A stretch of 64,000 bases of DNA from Kuschelorhynchus macadamiae (taxonomy: Eukaryota > Arthropoda > Insecta > Coleoptera > Curculionidae): positions 398,001 through 462,000 of the forward strand of contig JAUTXW010005212.1 of the NCBI GenBank assembly GCA_030620095.1, in the 5' to 3' direction. The notes under the pieces were generated by a model. It did not search any database. It was not told the DNA's origin and saw only the letters and a list, made by a program, of their open reading frames with translations. Position numbers and translations under genes: made by a program. Shown here in pieces: positions 11,240 to 23,199 of the stretch; positions within the stretch are counted from its first letter, which is position 1, and every line of letters begins with the position of its first letter.

Positions 11240-14200
11240 GTTGTTTACTTTAACTAATATATATTATAAATTTAAAGGGCAGCAATTTACCTGTTTGTCC
11301 GGGGCGATGTTCATATAACATTTTTCTCACCCAGTGACAATTTCAAATTATTATGGAGTCAACCCTCGAGATTTTTGCCATCTGATAGTGGTATCGGTTA
11401 TACTTCACAGGTTAAGGAATAAAGTTACATCTTCCTTTTCTTGCTTTAATTGCTAACCACATACACACTTTTTCTTTATACAGAATCATACAATTAAAAA
11501 GGCCAAATATTTATAGACAATAATAGTTTATTATTAACTAAATGGTTTTCTCGATGGAAATGTAACAACACAATAAATTAAGAAAAAAATAAGTACAACT
11601 TACATACATACAAATAATACAAAGGCTTATCAGTTCGTACCCTTGTCACTAACCTTCAAACAAACTTAGAATGAAATTTCAGAAAAAGCTAATAATTTAA
11701 TGAGAGCAGTTAAAAGCTATATTAATACAATATACTGACCTCCAATAAGACCTTTGAGATATAGATAGAAATAACTTAACAAAATAATGTTTGGAAAACA
11801 TTTTTATTCTAGATATTTCTTTCGCAACTTTAAAGTTTGGCGCATATCCTGAAAATTTTACCAAATACCAATAAAAACTATTAGGGGTGGTACATTAAAT
11901 AATTATGAAAATATATCTGTAGACTTGTTTCAGCACGAGTTTATGCTACACTTTTAAGACTTAAGAACTTAAGTAGAATAACAATTTTATACTTATCCAT
12001 TTTGTTATTTAGTCAGAGATGTTTTAATGAATGTCCGTTTTATACAAAGTGAGAAGTAAAGATTTCCTATTTGTACTGTTTTTCTATACTATATGTCAAA
12101 TTAAGGTAAATCCTTTTTATACCCTATTTTCAATAAGAAATTAATACAAGTCTTTAAGACCTGGAATAGATTCCTCCTAATATATTAACACTTTTAAAAA
12201 TAAGGAATATTGTTTTTAAATTTATTCCTAAATAAAGGAAAATTGTTTTGCATCTGCCACATGTCACATTCTACAAATGTTTCTATTAAAAAGCAGAAAA
12301 AGCAGAGACTTTCTATGTAAAAGGGCTTTACTATTAAATATAAAATGTACGTAGTTAGAAATAAACATTTTAAAATGCAAAAATGTATAATAAATTGTCA
12401 ACTGTCAAAGATATAAATGTAACTTTTTTTTAATGAGACACCCAGTAAATTTTACTTTCAATAGATAAGTCTCTTTTTTCAGGTTTTAAATATACCAGGT
12501 TTGATATCTTTATCTTTAAAAATAACCGAAAAAATGCAGACTTTCGTCATAAGATAAATGTGGTGAAGATAGAAAAAGATTCTTTGTCATATACTTTGCT
12601 TTTATGACGCAGATTTCCTTAATTTTCCTGCTTATTTAAAAAAAAAGTAAAAATTAGAATCAGGAAAAGGAGGCCTATCTATTGAAAATCAAATTTACAG
12701 GGTGTTCTATTTCAAATAATGCAAGTTATATTTATATGTATGAAAATTGACAATTAGAAAAAAATTTGTAACTAGCCATACAATTTCTTTTCAAAATCAT
12801 TTTGAAATCTCGAAAAATAAAAAAAGATATAGCAGATTTAAATGCGGACAAGTCAAGATGACCATGCTGTACCATTAGTACATGAAAACTCAATAATTTT
12901 TATAGTGACAATTTACGTCAAGTGCCTTCTAATAACACGCGTTTTTTCTCAACTACAAAACTTGCGACTTATTTTTTGCTAATAGAGATTAATAATGAAA
13001 TAACTAGGGATATTGAATCTGAAAGATATGGATCTGTCAACAATACGTCAAGAGTATGATTTAAAAGGGTAAATGAATATAACTAGCTACTGAATCCAAT
13101 CAAGAATTAAATCGATAGAAAAGGTATTAAAAGTTTTACTATTAATCATTATAAATCAAATGTATTTTGAATTATAAGTATTAATAATTAGGCTTTGCTT
13201 CTAATAAACTTGCTGTAACAAGTCCGAACTAACGGTAACCCGACTGCCATTCCTACTGAAAATGCATGTAGCCAGAATAAAAATGCCCTTTTATAGCCCT
13301 TTCTAATCTGCGGAAATAATTCTAGAACAATCCATCCTGTTTTTTTTCGTAATTACAAGTGAAAATTTGGAGCTGTTAGGTATTTCACACTGCTCGGGCG
13401 AGATCACACTGAAGAATAAAAAAAACGCCTAATTATTCACTGACACATGAAACGGCTCAAATTTGGAGAAGTATATCTTTTGAACTAGTTGATGGATTTT
13501 AATGATTGTTGCCCAAACGTAGCCTTTTTGTCAACTGTTTATTTCTTCTGATCTCTGAGATATACCAAGTTGCACATGTGTCGATGTTTTGTTTGTAAAT
13601 GTTAAACCGTCATGTGTTTTTTTCGAACGAAACATGTTCGACTTAATGTCGATAATAGAGAGAATTAGTCAGTCTCGTTTCGATAATTTAATTTTTATTT
13701 TACTTTGATATCTTAAATAATTTCAAAGTTGCAGAGCTTGACTTGAGGCATATATTTAACTAACATATTTGCGTGCGCCTTTCCGTACAATACCGTTATT
13801 ATCTAACGCTGTTTACTTTCCTCCTTCAAAAGGAAGGTATTTAATCGTAAATACATCACCCTCCGAGATTTTGTGAGATCTTTCCGTTTCAGGGTCCCTA
13901 GATGCTGAAAAACTCTCAAATCGGTCTATCAAAATTAAGGGTTTTATGGAGATGACATGGTAACATTTTGGTGAACATCCAATAAGGAGAAACAAAATGA
14001 CGGCCTAAGAAAATGTTAAAAAAAAATATTACTAAAGAAATACTTATCCCCCATTATTGCAGAAAAATTGCTTGTGAAATGTGGGTGAATTGGTAAAATT
14101 TTGGTACAAATTATGAAGGAAAATAACAAATAATGTTATAATAGATTTTTTTTATAGGTCATGTATATAAACTTATAAAAAATAAAAAATAATAAAAATT

Positions 14201-15587
14201 ATAATACATTCGTTTTTCAGTTACGAGGAAGGTTCCGGGTAAAAGCCAATTTAGTATGTTTTTATTCGGGGTCATGTCAGAAAATTCAGCATACAAAATT
14301 TGGCTGCTCAATTTGTACTGGTAATAAAAGGTACCATGTGAAATATTTATATTTAAACGCATTTTTATATGAAAAAAAAAACATATTGCTAAGCAGCGGC
14401 AATAACGTGTTTCTGAACGCCTTTATTACTTATCGGGCTTTGTTACCTATAATTAGTTATTTACTTCGAAAATACAACTCTGTTAGAGCTAAAGAACAAA
14501 GTAAAGGTAAAGGCGTATTAATTTATAACTGTAAGTTAACCATTATATTTTTTGATATGTCCCCGTATTACGGCAAAAAGCCGGTACTGTATCCTTTATT
14601 GAGGCATAATAAAATAAAAATAAAAAAAAGTGTATAACAATAATATTTTATGGAAAGACGCATAAACAGGTAAAATTCAACGCGTCAATAAAGTTCTGTA
14701 ACTTTCAAATAATTATTTAAGATCTCAAAGTAAGCTAAAAACTAAAATGTAGGCAAGCGATCGGTTTTCCTCGTTATCGACATTTGGTAGAAGAGGTGTC
14801 CTTCAGAGAAACTACATAACAGTTTAAAATGTACAAATAAATCACCACAACATGCTAAACTCAACTCGGTATATTTCTGAGTATGCAAGGAAATACAAAG
14901 TTCGAAAGCAAAGACCATTAAAATCCATTTCACTTTGCCAGACTTCGAAATTCCAACTAAATTTGTATTAAACTGTTTTAAGCTAGTTGGTTACTTTATT
15001 TGGTTTTTACATATGAAAGAACATTCCTTTCTAGCAGTTAATACTTGGTTAGGTGAACGAATGGAAAGGCCATACGCCACTGCTTTAAAAGGTACCCTAA
15101 GTACAAATACCTGTTACCGCATTTGAAGATGCCTCGACTTATGTTCCACGGTAAGGTAAACGTGGTACAATTTTAATACATGAATAATACTTTTCGAAAA
15201 AATGTCTGATTTCTGCAATGATCCCATATATATTTCTTTACAATTTTAACGTTAATAACTAAACAGAAAATATAAATCAAACATGCTATCTGGATTGTGT
15301 AAACTTTATCACTTTATAAAATATTAAAAGGCTACCACATCAAGATGGTGTAAAAAATATAATCTTAATTTGAGCTACGGTGTATCAATGAACATTCCGA
15401 AACAAACATAAAGCAATAATAATTTTCGTACTACAAAGAACACAGCTTCTGTCAAATCAAAGTATGTATTATTATTAATCAGTTATTGCCTTGTTTCACA
15501 GATTTTTCTTGCTGTAACACTAATATATAACACTCTAAATACAGACAAAATCAAAAATTTAACAGTATTAATAAAAAATATATACAT
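11240..15587. other. Unassigned AT-rich intergenic region
   Basis: About 4.3 kb without a supported gene. A TACAGGGTGTTC motif at about 12699 resembles the ends of the mariner-type element at 34918-42060 and may mark a decayed relative. A 99-codon open frame at 14338-14637 has no recognisable features. Confidence 0.4.
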
Positions 15588-15595
15588 CACCAAAA

Positions 15596-16892
15596 CAGTG
15601 GCGGCTCGCGGGTGAAATAGTAAGTGAAGTGCAAATGAAGCAAGAAAATATCGCAATACATTTTTTCCAGAATTTTTTTTTATATGTGGAAGGGGTAGAA
15701 TATTTTTTTACGACTTACCTAAATTTTGTATACTAAATCAATTCTTCTATCCTTCATAGCAGCAAATACAGCCTTTATAATTTGTTTATAGTCAAATTGG
15801 TCCAAAATATATCCGACGTTCTATCGGAGCTGACAATATAAAATCCTAAGAATCTCTCGACTACTGAACCTTCTGAATTAACGTATCTTAAAATTAGGGA
15901 GGTTTGCGGAATATCAGTGATGTCATCCACTTGCACAGAAAAAACTGTGTGTTTATTATTTCATTTTTTACATGATCATTTAAATAATCAGAAATGCATT
16001 TAATTATTTCGTTTTGAATAGTTTTCGAGTCACCAGTAAAAACATTTTTAATTTTTTCGTGATGAACTTTTAGTTCTTGGGAACTTCTCGATATTAATAA
16101 ACCTAAAAGCTTTTTAAAATTCCCCCTATTTATTATATTACTCGCTGCTCTCATCATGGCCGCGAAAGACTAAACTCTTGTTCTGTAAGGTACAAACTGC
16201 GTCAATTACCAAGCACATATATAGTATATTTAATCGGACGTTTTCGTTAAAATGTATTTTATATAGTTTAAGATTTTCTTTTAAAGTGTCAGCTATAGTG
16301 TTTTGATTTTTTACAAATGTTTTTAGCATTAATTCGCATTCTAAATGCTCCGCCGAGTCTTCATGTTTATGTAAATACCTTCGTATATTTAACATACCTG
16401 CAAATCCTTCCTTATTCCACACTGAATATTTATTGGAAACTAGTAAACCAGGCCAGCAAAACAATTTTTAAATGGAGTTTCCAACAAAATACAAACCACA
16501 TCCGTGATTGGATTCATTAATAATGTAAATTAATAAATCAGACACCAAATAAAGTTGTAACAACACCATAAATAAATATAAGACAAAACAGTCAAGCAAA
16601 CTGCAAAGGAACTAACTGGTTGCAGCGAAATCCGCAAAAATAAAAATAAACAACCACCCCAAACTGAACGACACGTGGGTGTAGTGTATTGCGTTAGCAA
16701 TTCACCGACAGCATTGTATGGCGCTGGTTAACATTATTCTTGTATGCGCTCGACGTCATCGAGTGCGCGTTGTCATGGCAAAGTAAAAACTTAAATTTTA
16801 AGAGATGTATAATAAGTATAGTTAGATGTTTGCTTGTTTATTTTTCCTGGTGAAGTAGCACTTCACCTACTTCACCTAAATAGCCGCCACTG
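15596..16892 (-). mobile_element. hAT element, internally deleted, 8-bp target duplication
   Basis: The ends match the widespread hAT terminus: CAGTGGCGGCT at the left and AGCCGCCACTG at the right (11-bp perfect inverted repeats), with GTGAA-rich subterminal sequence on both sides. Identical 8-bp target duplications CACCAAAA flank it (15588-15595 and 16893-16900). Inside, on the minus strand, is part of a DUF4371 transposase. At 1297 bp the element is much shorter than a full autonomous copy, so the catalytic part has been deleted. The intact ends and exact duplication suggest relatively recent mobility, with transposase supplied in trans. Confidence 0.9.
15894..16464 (-). pseudogene. Partial hAT transposase (ZMYM1-like, zinc finger plus DUF4371 start)
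   Basis: The minus-strand frame at 16464-16138 begins CWPGLLVSNKYSVWNKEGF, the usual 'CWPCLLF' zinc-finger region. It continues with RRYLHKHEDSAEHLECEL (family 'HENSKSHxxCEL'), then IDAVCTLQNKSLVFRGHDES (family 'IDAVCFLGKQELAFRGHDES'). After a frame change at about 16140 the run continues as NRGNFKKLLGLLISRSSQELK and DSKTIQNEIIKCISDYL (family 'SKTIQNDLI'). The sequence then leaves the family just before the catalytic 'VQVDETTD' segment, so this is an N-terminal third only. Confidence 0.85.
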
Positions 16893-16900
16893 CACCAAAA

Positions 16901-18894
16901 GGTTTAAAGAGATCTAAGTAAATATACCTATAATACCCCACCATTTTTTTTTCAAAGCATATTTACAGACGATCCGCCGATCAATGAAATTTTGGAACAC
17001 AAAACATGATTTTTTAAAACTTCATTAGCGACATCTACTAAAACAAAATTTGGTTAAAATGTTGTAATTCTATGACGATTATTTCGTCAATGAATTTCAA
17101 ACACAAGTATCCCTGAAACTGTTTTGCTTACTAAAAAGTTAACTTTTGTTACATTAAACATTATTAGCTCTTTGACAACATTATAATAATTAAACTAGGA
17201 TGATCCCTAAAACTAATATTATTTTTTAAAAATCCATATTTAATTACAATCGGAGAAATGAGAGTCGATATTCAAGAAAATAATCAAATCACTCAAATAT
17301 AAATCAAATTCAGTGTTTGAGGAAAGACGTTTTCGTAATTTGCTGCTGGTCGGGAAGATTGATGATCATGCACTAACTTTTATGAAGAATATATATTTTT
17401 GAGAATTTACAAATAAAAATGTTGCATACCAATAAAACTTCTTGTACCATGTTGAGAAATAGTCTTTTAATAAAGTGTAAATACTTACACGACTCCCAAT
17501 TGTCAAACTTTGATCAAAATAATGAAAGCTTTCGATGGGTCTTAGGGCCCAATCTAAGGGGTTAAGTAATTACATTAATAACTGAGATACGTTCCCCCTG
17601 TTTTCCAACGTTATACTGCTTCATATAAAAGAAAGTTGTGGATGATGGGCAATAAACAGTACATTTTTTGAGTTGTGTTGTTTTTAGCAGTTTAGAAGAT
17701 TTGTTAATCACGAAACAAGTAATTTTACATTCAATAGTTTGGGTTTTTGTTAGAGCATAGATTAAGGCTAAGCTCGAAGGTTTTTTTTAGTCTTGGAATA
17801 AGAGTTTTGCAATTAATGATGTTTAAATATAAATAAAAAACAATCATAAACCCAAAATTACGAAAGAAAATATCCAACAATTTGTACTGTGATTAGTGAG
17901 ATGTAACACAGGTCGCAACAAGTTCTGTGTGTAAAGCCTCGTGAGTCTAGAAGTTATTAAGCCGGCAACACACTTTCGACCGGCCCCCCTAGGAGCTAAT
18001 GCGTGATGTTTAAAAAGGCAAATCCTAAATTTACATTGGGTTGTATGAATCTTATAGCATACTGCATGATTTTTCTAAAACACACAGCATGCAGTATGAC
18101 ATTTCTAAAAATTGGGAAAATTTTACATTATTTAAGTATGAATGCAAATATACAAAAAAGATCTAACGGATCAACTGACCTGCTTTGTTAAAAATATGTT
18201 TCAAACCATACCAGTTGTCTTGAGAAATAAATAAAGTTTTGGGTAATTAAAAAAAAAAGAATATTTCTGCTTCATTTCAAGATAGTTAACGATTCACGAT
18301 AAACGTAACTTAAGACTTATTACACATTAACCATTAACAAACCATCAAATAAAACTTTACAGGATGACCTACTAAGGCAGGACGCCGGCTATATCTCTAA
18401 AACCATTGATGATACAGCTTTAAAAGAAATTTTTCTAGTAAAAAAAGCAAAGAAAATCGCTATAAATTACTATGACATTCCTAAAGGCCAACTAGAAAAT
18501 GACTGTATTTTATTAATTTTGTCCAGGTAAGCTATATCGAATATCTACGAACCATAATCTGGATAAATTCCTGAATATAAGGAGCAGCCTAACAAACTTT
18601 TTAGATTTTTAGAAAGCACTTGGGTTAATTAATATTTCTTATTTAATTTTTTAGCTACATATTAACTATTGCATTTTTATATATTTAATTTAACAACTAT
18701 AGTGTATAGGTCTTTCTTTTTCACTCGATGGTGATAAATAATTTCCGAGATAATACTGGGGTCCTCTTTTAGTCTGACACTCTGTACAGGGTAAACCCCA
18801 TAAGATAATTATATCTCAGAAAATATACGATTTATGATAAAAATTTTCAAAAGTTCTTTATGATTATAAAGCATATCTTATTTTTTAACTTATC
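16901..18894. other. Unassigned AT-rich intergenic region
   Basis: No gene, tandem repeat or clear transposon boundary seen. Confidence 0.45.
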
Positions 18895-19355
18895 TTAAAA
18901 CTTGGGGATGTAGAAAGAATTTTTTCATTTTCAGTTAAGTAAAAGATAATTAAATAAAATTGTTTATTTAAAATTAGGAGAAAGAGCTTAATGGATCTGG
19001 AAACATATTTCATGCGATTATACAGAAAAATGTTGCTTTCGGTGTCCATCTCGACAGTTCACCATTTTATTTACTTTATCTTATCCTTTAATGCAGTACT
19101 GCGTAAGACCACCTTCATTTAAAAGTGCGTCAGCAGGTAACCCACATATGTTTATGGTTTATTCTATATAATGGCTGTTCATAACTATTAAGGAGAATGC
19201 AATATCGGTTGGCGTTTACTCTAAAAATTTAAACGCAATTACAACAGCCATCTATTAAGTAATTAATGTTTTTTTTGTTGAAATTTTACACGATCATTTA
19301 CAGTTCCTTATTTGTTATGCAGTCTAAACCTGCCATTAAAACAATTCACAGGCAA
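18895..19355 (+). repeat. Left arm of a large inverted repeat (461 bp)
   Basis: Begins TTAAAACTTGGGGATG and ends CACAGGCAA. It matches the reverse complement of 21511-21972 almost base for base; only a few differences were seen by eye. The arms are separated by 2155 bp. It contains no coding frame of note. Confidence 0.85.
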
Positions 19356-20303
19356 ACAAAAGTTGCATAAGGGACTAATATCATTTTTATTTTATGGGAC
19401 AAATATAAATCATCTTAATTTAAATAGGACGCCATGTGTGTTTTATTAATTTTTTAATTATTTTCATTTTTTTTATGAAACAATTTTCTTTATTTACTGT
19501 TATGTAAAAATTCAAAATGTGTTGTCACACGTTGGGGTGACAAAAGTTCTAAGCAGTTCTAGGTGGAAAAAAAATGGCTCGATGTACTTTATTTTTGGAT
19601 TATCTGTTAAAATTTTAAAATATACATGGTGTCCAATTAAATAGAAAAAGCTTATGGTAGCCTTGTTAATATTATATAAAAATACATGTTATCTCAAACA
19701 ACTTTTGTATTTAACTTTTTCCATAACTCTTACAACTTCTGACATAATGCGCATATCATCTTACATGAACATTCACATACATACACACTACAATTTAAAT
19801 TTTAAGGGATTTTAAAAATGACCTCAATTGTAACTCTTAAAAAAGAAAATATTTACACTCTAGTTTTTAAAGAAAAAAAGTAAGTAAATCACCAAAAATC
19901 TTACTAGAAAGATGTTTGAAAAAAGGTTCTACTGAGAATGTCACTGAGAAGACATATTCACAAGAATATATTCTATATACAATTCTATTAATAAAAAATG
20001 CGTAGACGTCTTATAACCAATTACGGCTATCTAAAACATTAATATAATGTTTCGAATCCAATCGACCCTTACATAACTTGTAAAGTAACAAAAGTTGCAT
20101 AATTTCTCTATATAAATCTTTTTATCTATATATATTATATAAGGCATTATGAACAATTTGACTTGAAAGTTTATCTGCAATTGGCATCGTGCTATGTTTG
20201 AAAGTATATGTCAAAACAAAAAACTGATACCATCATGAATGGAAGTACAATAGCGTATCTGGGAAGTTCATAGTGATTGTAATAAGACTTCTGTTTAAAG
20301 AAG
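19356..20303. other. Spacer of the large inverted repeat, left part
   Basis: AT-rich, no gene seen. A TACATGGTGTCCAATTAAAT motif at about 19622 resembles transposon-end sequence. Confidence 0.4.
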
Positions 20304-20835
20304 AATAATATCTCAAAAACAACTTTTTGAATTTTAATATACTTTAAATGGTATACATTGTTTAAATGGCCGATGCTTATAATATATGCATTAATTGCCA
20401 TTATCTACAATCATGTATTTTTAATTTATTTTACAAGGAAGTATTTTAATATTCTCTATATTCTCAAACCGACAGAATAAGAGATAATTTGCTGTCTAAT
20501 ATAATATATGCACAAACAGAATGATTACCCGCAAATTACTATATCGTCCCAAAAAAAAGGATCTCTCAGAATAATATCTCAAAAACAACTTTTTGCATTT
20601 TATTATACTTTAAATGGTATACATTGTTTAAATGGCCGATGCTTATAATATATGCATTAATTGCCATTATCTACAATTATGTATTTTTAATTTATTTTAC
20701 AAGGAAGTATTTTAATATTCTCTATATTCTCAAACCGACAGAATAAGAGATAATTTGCTGTCTAATATAATATATGCACAAACAGAATGATTACCCGCAA
20801 ATTACTATATCGTCCCAAAAAAAAGGATCTCTCAG
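20304..20835 (+). repeat. Tandem duplication, two 266-bp units
   Basis: Units 20304-20569 and 20570-20835 abut directly. Both start AATAATATCTCAAAAACAAC and end AAAGGATCTCTCAG, and I see only about three substitutions. The duplication lies in the spacer between the 461-bp inverted arms. High identity means it is recent or kept similar by gene conversion. Confidence 0.9.
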
Positions 20836-21510
20836 GCGTTTTTTGGCTTTTTCACAACGTAAAAATATATTAAGTAATATTTTAAGAAATTGTGTAACGT
20901 TTATACACATCTAATCATCGACAAAAATATTTTTTAATATGGTAGTTTTTTTTTGAAAAAAAGATAAACTGTTATCTTCATTTTATAACAAAATATCCGA
21001 AAGGCTACAGTTTTTCAATAAACTAAAAAATAATTTTCTTTGAAACAGAAAGAACTAAAATATAATAATCTTAATTAAAAAACAACACAGATTATACTAT
21101 TATACTAAAAAACATGTACTATTTTTCTCTTCGTCAGTTTATGTTAATTATAAATATATAAGCATCTGAGGACATTAATATGGGCCATGTCTATATCTAT
21201 ATAGGATAGATTTAAAAAGCCAGAAATTATAATTAATCTGTTAAAAATGTTCCAAGTTCAAAAAAAAAAGGGTTCTTTCATCGCATTTAGGCTGAAAATG
21301 AGCTTCCTCGAGTTAAAGCCATACGGTAGTACTTCGCGCACCTCCATCTATGGGAACCGGAATGGACCCAAGGGAAGTGGGTCCCCAAAACTATGGAAAA
21401 AGGGACAATTTCAATATCTAGGGCACCAAACAGGGGGAATTTACGGTCTCTTGCAAAAATTAATGAATTTAACAGGAAACAAATGGCTCGAATCATTAGT
21501 AAGTCATCCT
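20836..21510. other. Spacer of the large inverted repeat, right part
   Basis: AT-rich to about 21280, then a less AT-rich stretch (about 21290-21500) with a 103-codon frame (21247-21558) that matches nothing I recognise and runs into the right arm. I do not call it a gene. Confidence 0.4.
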
Positions 21511-21972
21511 TTGCCTGTGAATTGTTTTAATGGCAGGTTTAGACTGCATAACAAATAAGGAACTGTAAATGATCGTGTAAAATTTCAACAAAAAAAAACA
21601 TTAATTACTTAATAGATGGCTGTTGTAATTGCGTTTAAATTTTTAGAGTAAACGCCAACCGATATTGGATTCTCCTTAATAGTTATGAACAGCCATTATA
21701 TAGAATAAACCACAAACATATGTGGGTTACCTGCTGACGCACTTTTAAATGAAGGTGGTCTTACGCAGTACTGCATTAAAGGATAAGATAAAGTAAATAA
21801 AATGGTGAACTGTCGAGATGGACACCGAAAGCAACATTTTTCTGTATAATCGCATGAAATATGTTTTCAGATCCATTAAGCTCTTTCTCCTAATTTTAAA
21901 TAAACAATTTTATTTAATTATCTTTTACTTAACTGAAAATGAAAAAATTCTTTCTACATCCCCAAGTTTTAA
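21511..21972 (-). repeat. Right arm of the large inverted repeat (462 bp)
   Basis: Reverse-complement partner of 18895-19355, from TTGCCTGTG to CCCCAAGTTTTAA. Outside the arms, similarity fades to short AT-rich matches and I see no target duplication. This could be a foldback-type element, a transposon with long termini, or two opposite insertions of one repeat. Confidence 0.85.
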
Positions 21973-22221
21973 AATATAGACCAAGAAAAAAATTTTGAAA
22001 ATCAGTTTTTATTTGCAATATTTTTTTAAAAATTGTTGATGTTGATGTTTTATTGATGTCATATCCCGATATCCAGGAGGGAGGCCCACTCTAATTGGAC
22101 ACCATCTACGAGCATCAAAACAAATAAATGATGGCATTTATTTTTCTAGTAAGAAATTTTGGTGATCTATAAAAAATTAGATTTAATTATTTTTTTTAAT
22201 ATATAGGTCAAACTGTTTTCT

Positions 22222-22227
22222 TTTATT
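22222..22227 (-). terminator. Candidate poly(A) signal of malectin
   Basis: TTTATT on the plus strand reads AATAAA on the minus strand, 93 bases past the malectin stop codon, the expected place for the 3' end of that transcript. Confidence 0.5.
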
Positions 22228-22320
22228 TCTAATATAAATAAAAGCCCCATACTTACTCCCCATATAAACTTAAGCTGTCTTATAATAAGTTTCATAATTA
22301 AGTAACTGTTTTTCATTACA

Positions 22321-22676
22321 TCACAGCCTGCACAAAAAAAACAATGCAGGTATGAACGCTCCTATGACTATGAAAATGGGAAGCATAATTGAGGATTCCT
22401 CTTCGTGTTCATAGAAGGACTCTGGAATTGTATGTACACTACGGGGCTTTTTATGTGGCTTTTCTTCTTCCTCTATATCATCAAGATTTATTTGTGGAAT
22501 GTCTCGTGCGCGAGCTTCCGGACTAACCAAAGGAGGTAATTTCGGCACCTCATCAAGTTTCCCTTTCATTAGATAGAAAGCGTTAATTTTGGGGTTATCT
22601 TTGTAACCTTTAATAAATTCCACCTTTATTTTATATCCTTGAACGTCAGACTCCTCGCCGTTGACGTAAAGTTTCC
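22321..22676 (-). CDS. Malectin, coding exon 3 (C-terminal part and membrane anchor)
   Basis: Last coding exon of malectin, a type I membrane lectin of the endoplasmic reticulum that binds di-glucosylated high-mannose N-glycans on newly made glycoproteins. The acceptor TTTTTTTGTAG precedes GGAAACTTTACG, and the two leading bases complete the Gly codon left open by exon 2. The exon finishes the malectin fold (EESDVQGYKIKVEFIKGY, DNPKINAFYLMKGKLDEVPK). It then gives an acidic linker with DDIEEEEKPHKKP and a C-terminal hydrophobic anchor, MLPIFIVIGAFIPALFFLC, ending in RL, which closely follows the vertebrate C-terminus. TGA is at 22323-22321. The spliced protein is 278 residues, the usual length for the family. 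The reading frame upstream of the acceptor is open by chance and is not part of the product. Confidence 0.95.
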
Positions 22677-22861
22677 CTACAAAAAAATACACACTTATTT
22701 TAAATAAACAAATACCAATGTAGTAAGTACCTATCTATCTATCAAATATCAAGGGGTATTTTATGACTGATGGCTAAAAATGAAGGACGTTATTTTTTGC
22801 CTTATTTTAGAATTCAACATTTGTATAAACATGTTCCGCAAGGACTGCGTTTTTGAGATAC

Positions 22862-23199
22862 AGGGTGTCAAAACTATTTTTTTTTTAGCTTTTTTTATGG
22901 ACCTCGTACACTTCTAAAGATAAATCATTCGAATTTGAGACACACTATACTGTAAGCAATGTCTGCCAAATGATTACAATATATTTTACAAAAATCTAAT
23001 GCGTGTTACTTTTTTCCTTGTCGCGACCCCTTATATTTCTAAATAAAAACAGTCGCGTAAAAATTTCGGGGGCTAGACAAAAATATCACCCAATAGATTT
23101 TTTGTAAAATATATTATAGCCTTTTCGTAGACATTGCTTACAGTACACGTCAAATTTGATTATCTCCAGATTCATGAAAAAACCTTTAAATTTTGACAC
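22862..23199. repeat. Decayed inverted-repeat element
   Basis: The left side, beginning AGGGTGTCAAAAC and including TACTGTAAGCAATGTCT and ATATTTTACAAAAA, is answered on the right by TTTTTGTAAAATATA, AGACATTGCTTACAGTA and TTTTGACAC. The inner arms (22949-23002 and 23092-23146) pair best. It lies in malectin intron 2, with no coding capacity. It probably belongs to the same broad 'CAGGGTGT'-ended group as the mariner-type element further on, but that is inference. Confidence 0.6.

Noticed and set aside
14338..14637. 99-codon open frame on the plus strand
   Set aside because: AT-rich composition, no recognisable domain, no splice or poly(A) context, and no repeat of the frame elsewhere; treated as chance.
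20304..20835. CRISPR-like or satellite array
   Set aside because: Only two large abutting units without spacers, in a eukaryotic genome.
21247..21558. 103-codon frame next to the inverted-repeat arm
   Set aside because: It runs into the non-coding right arm and matches no family; the antisense frame is similarly open, as expected of a less AT-rich patch.
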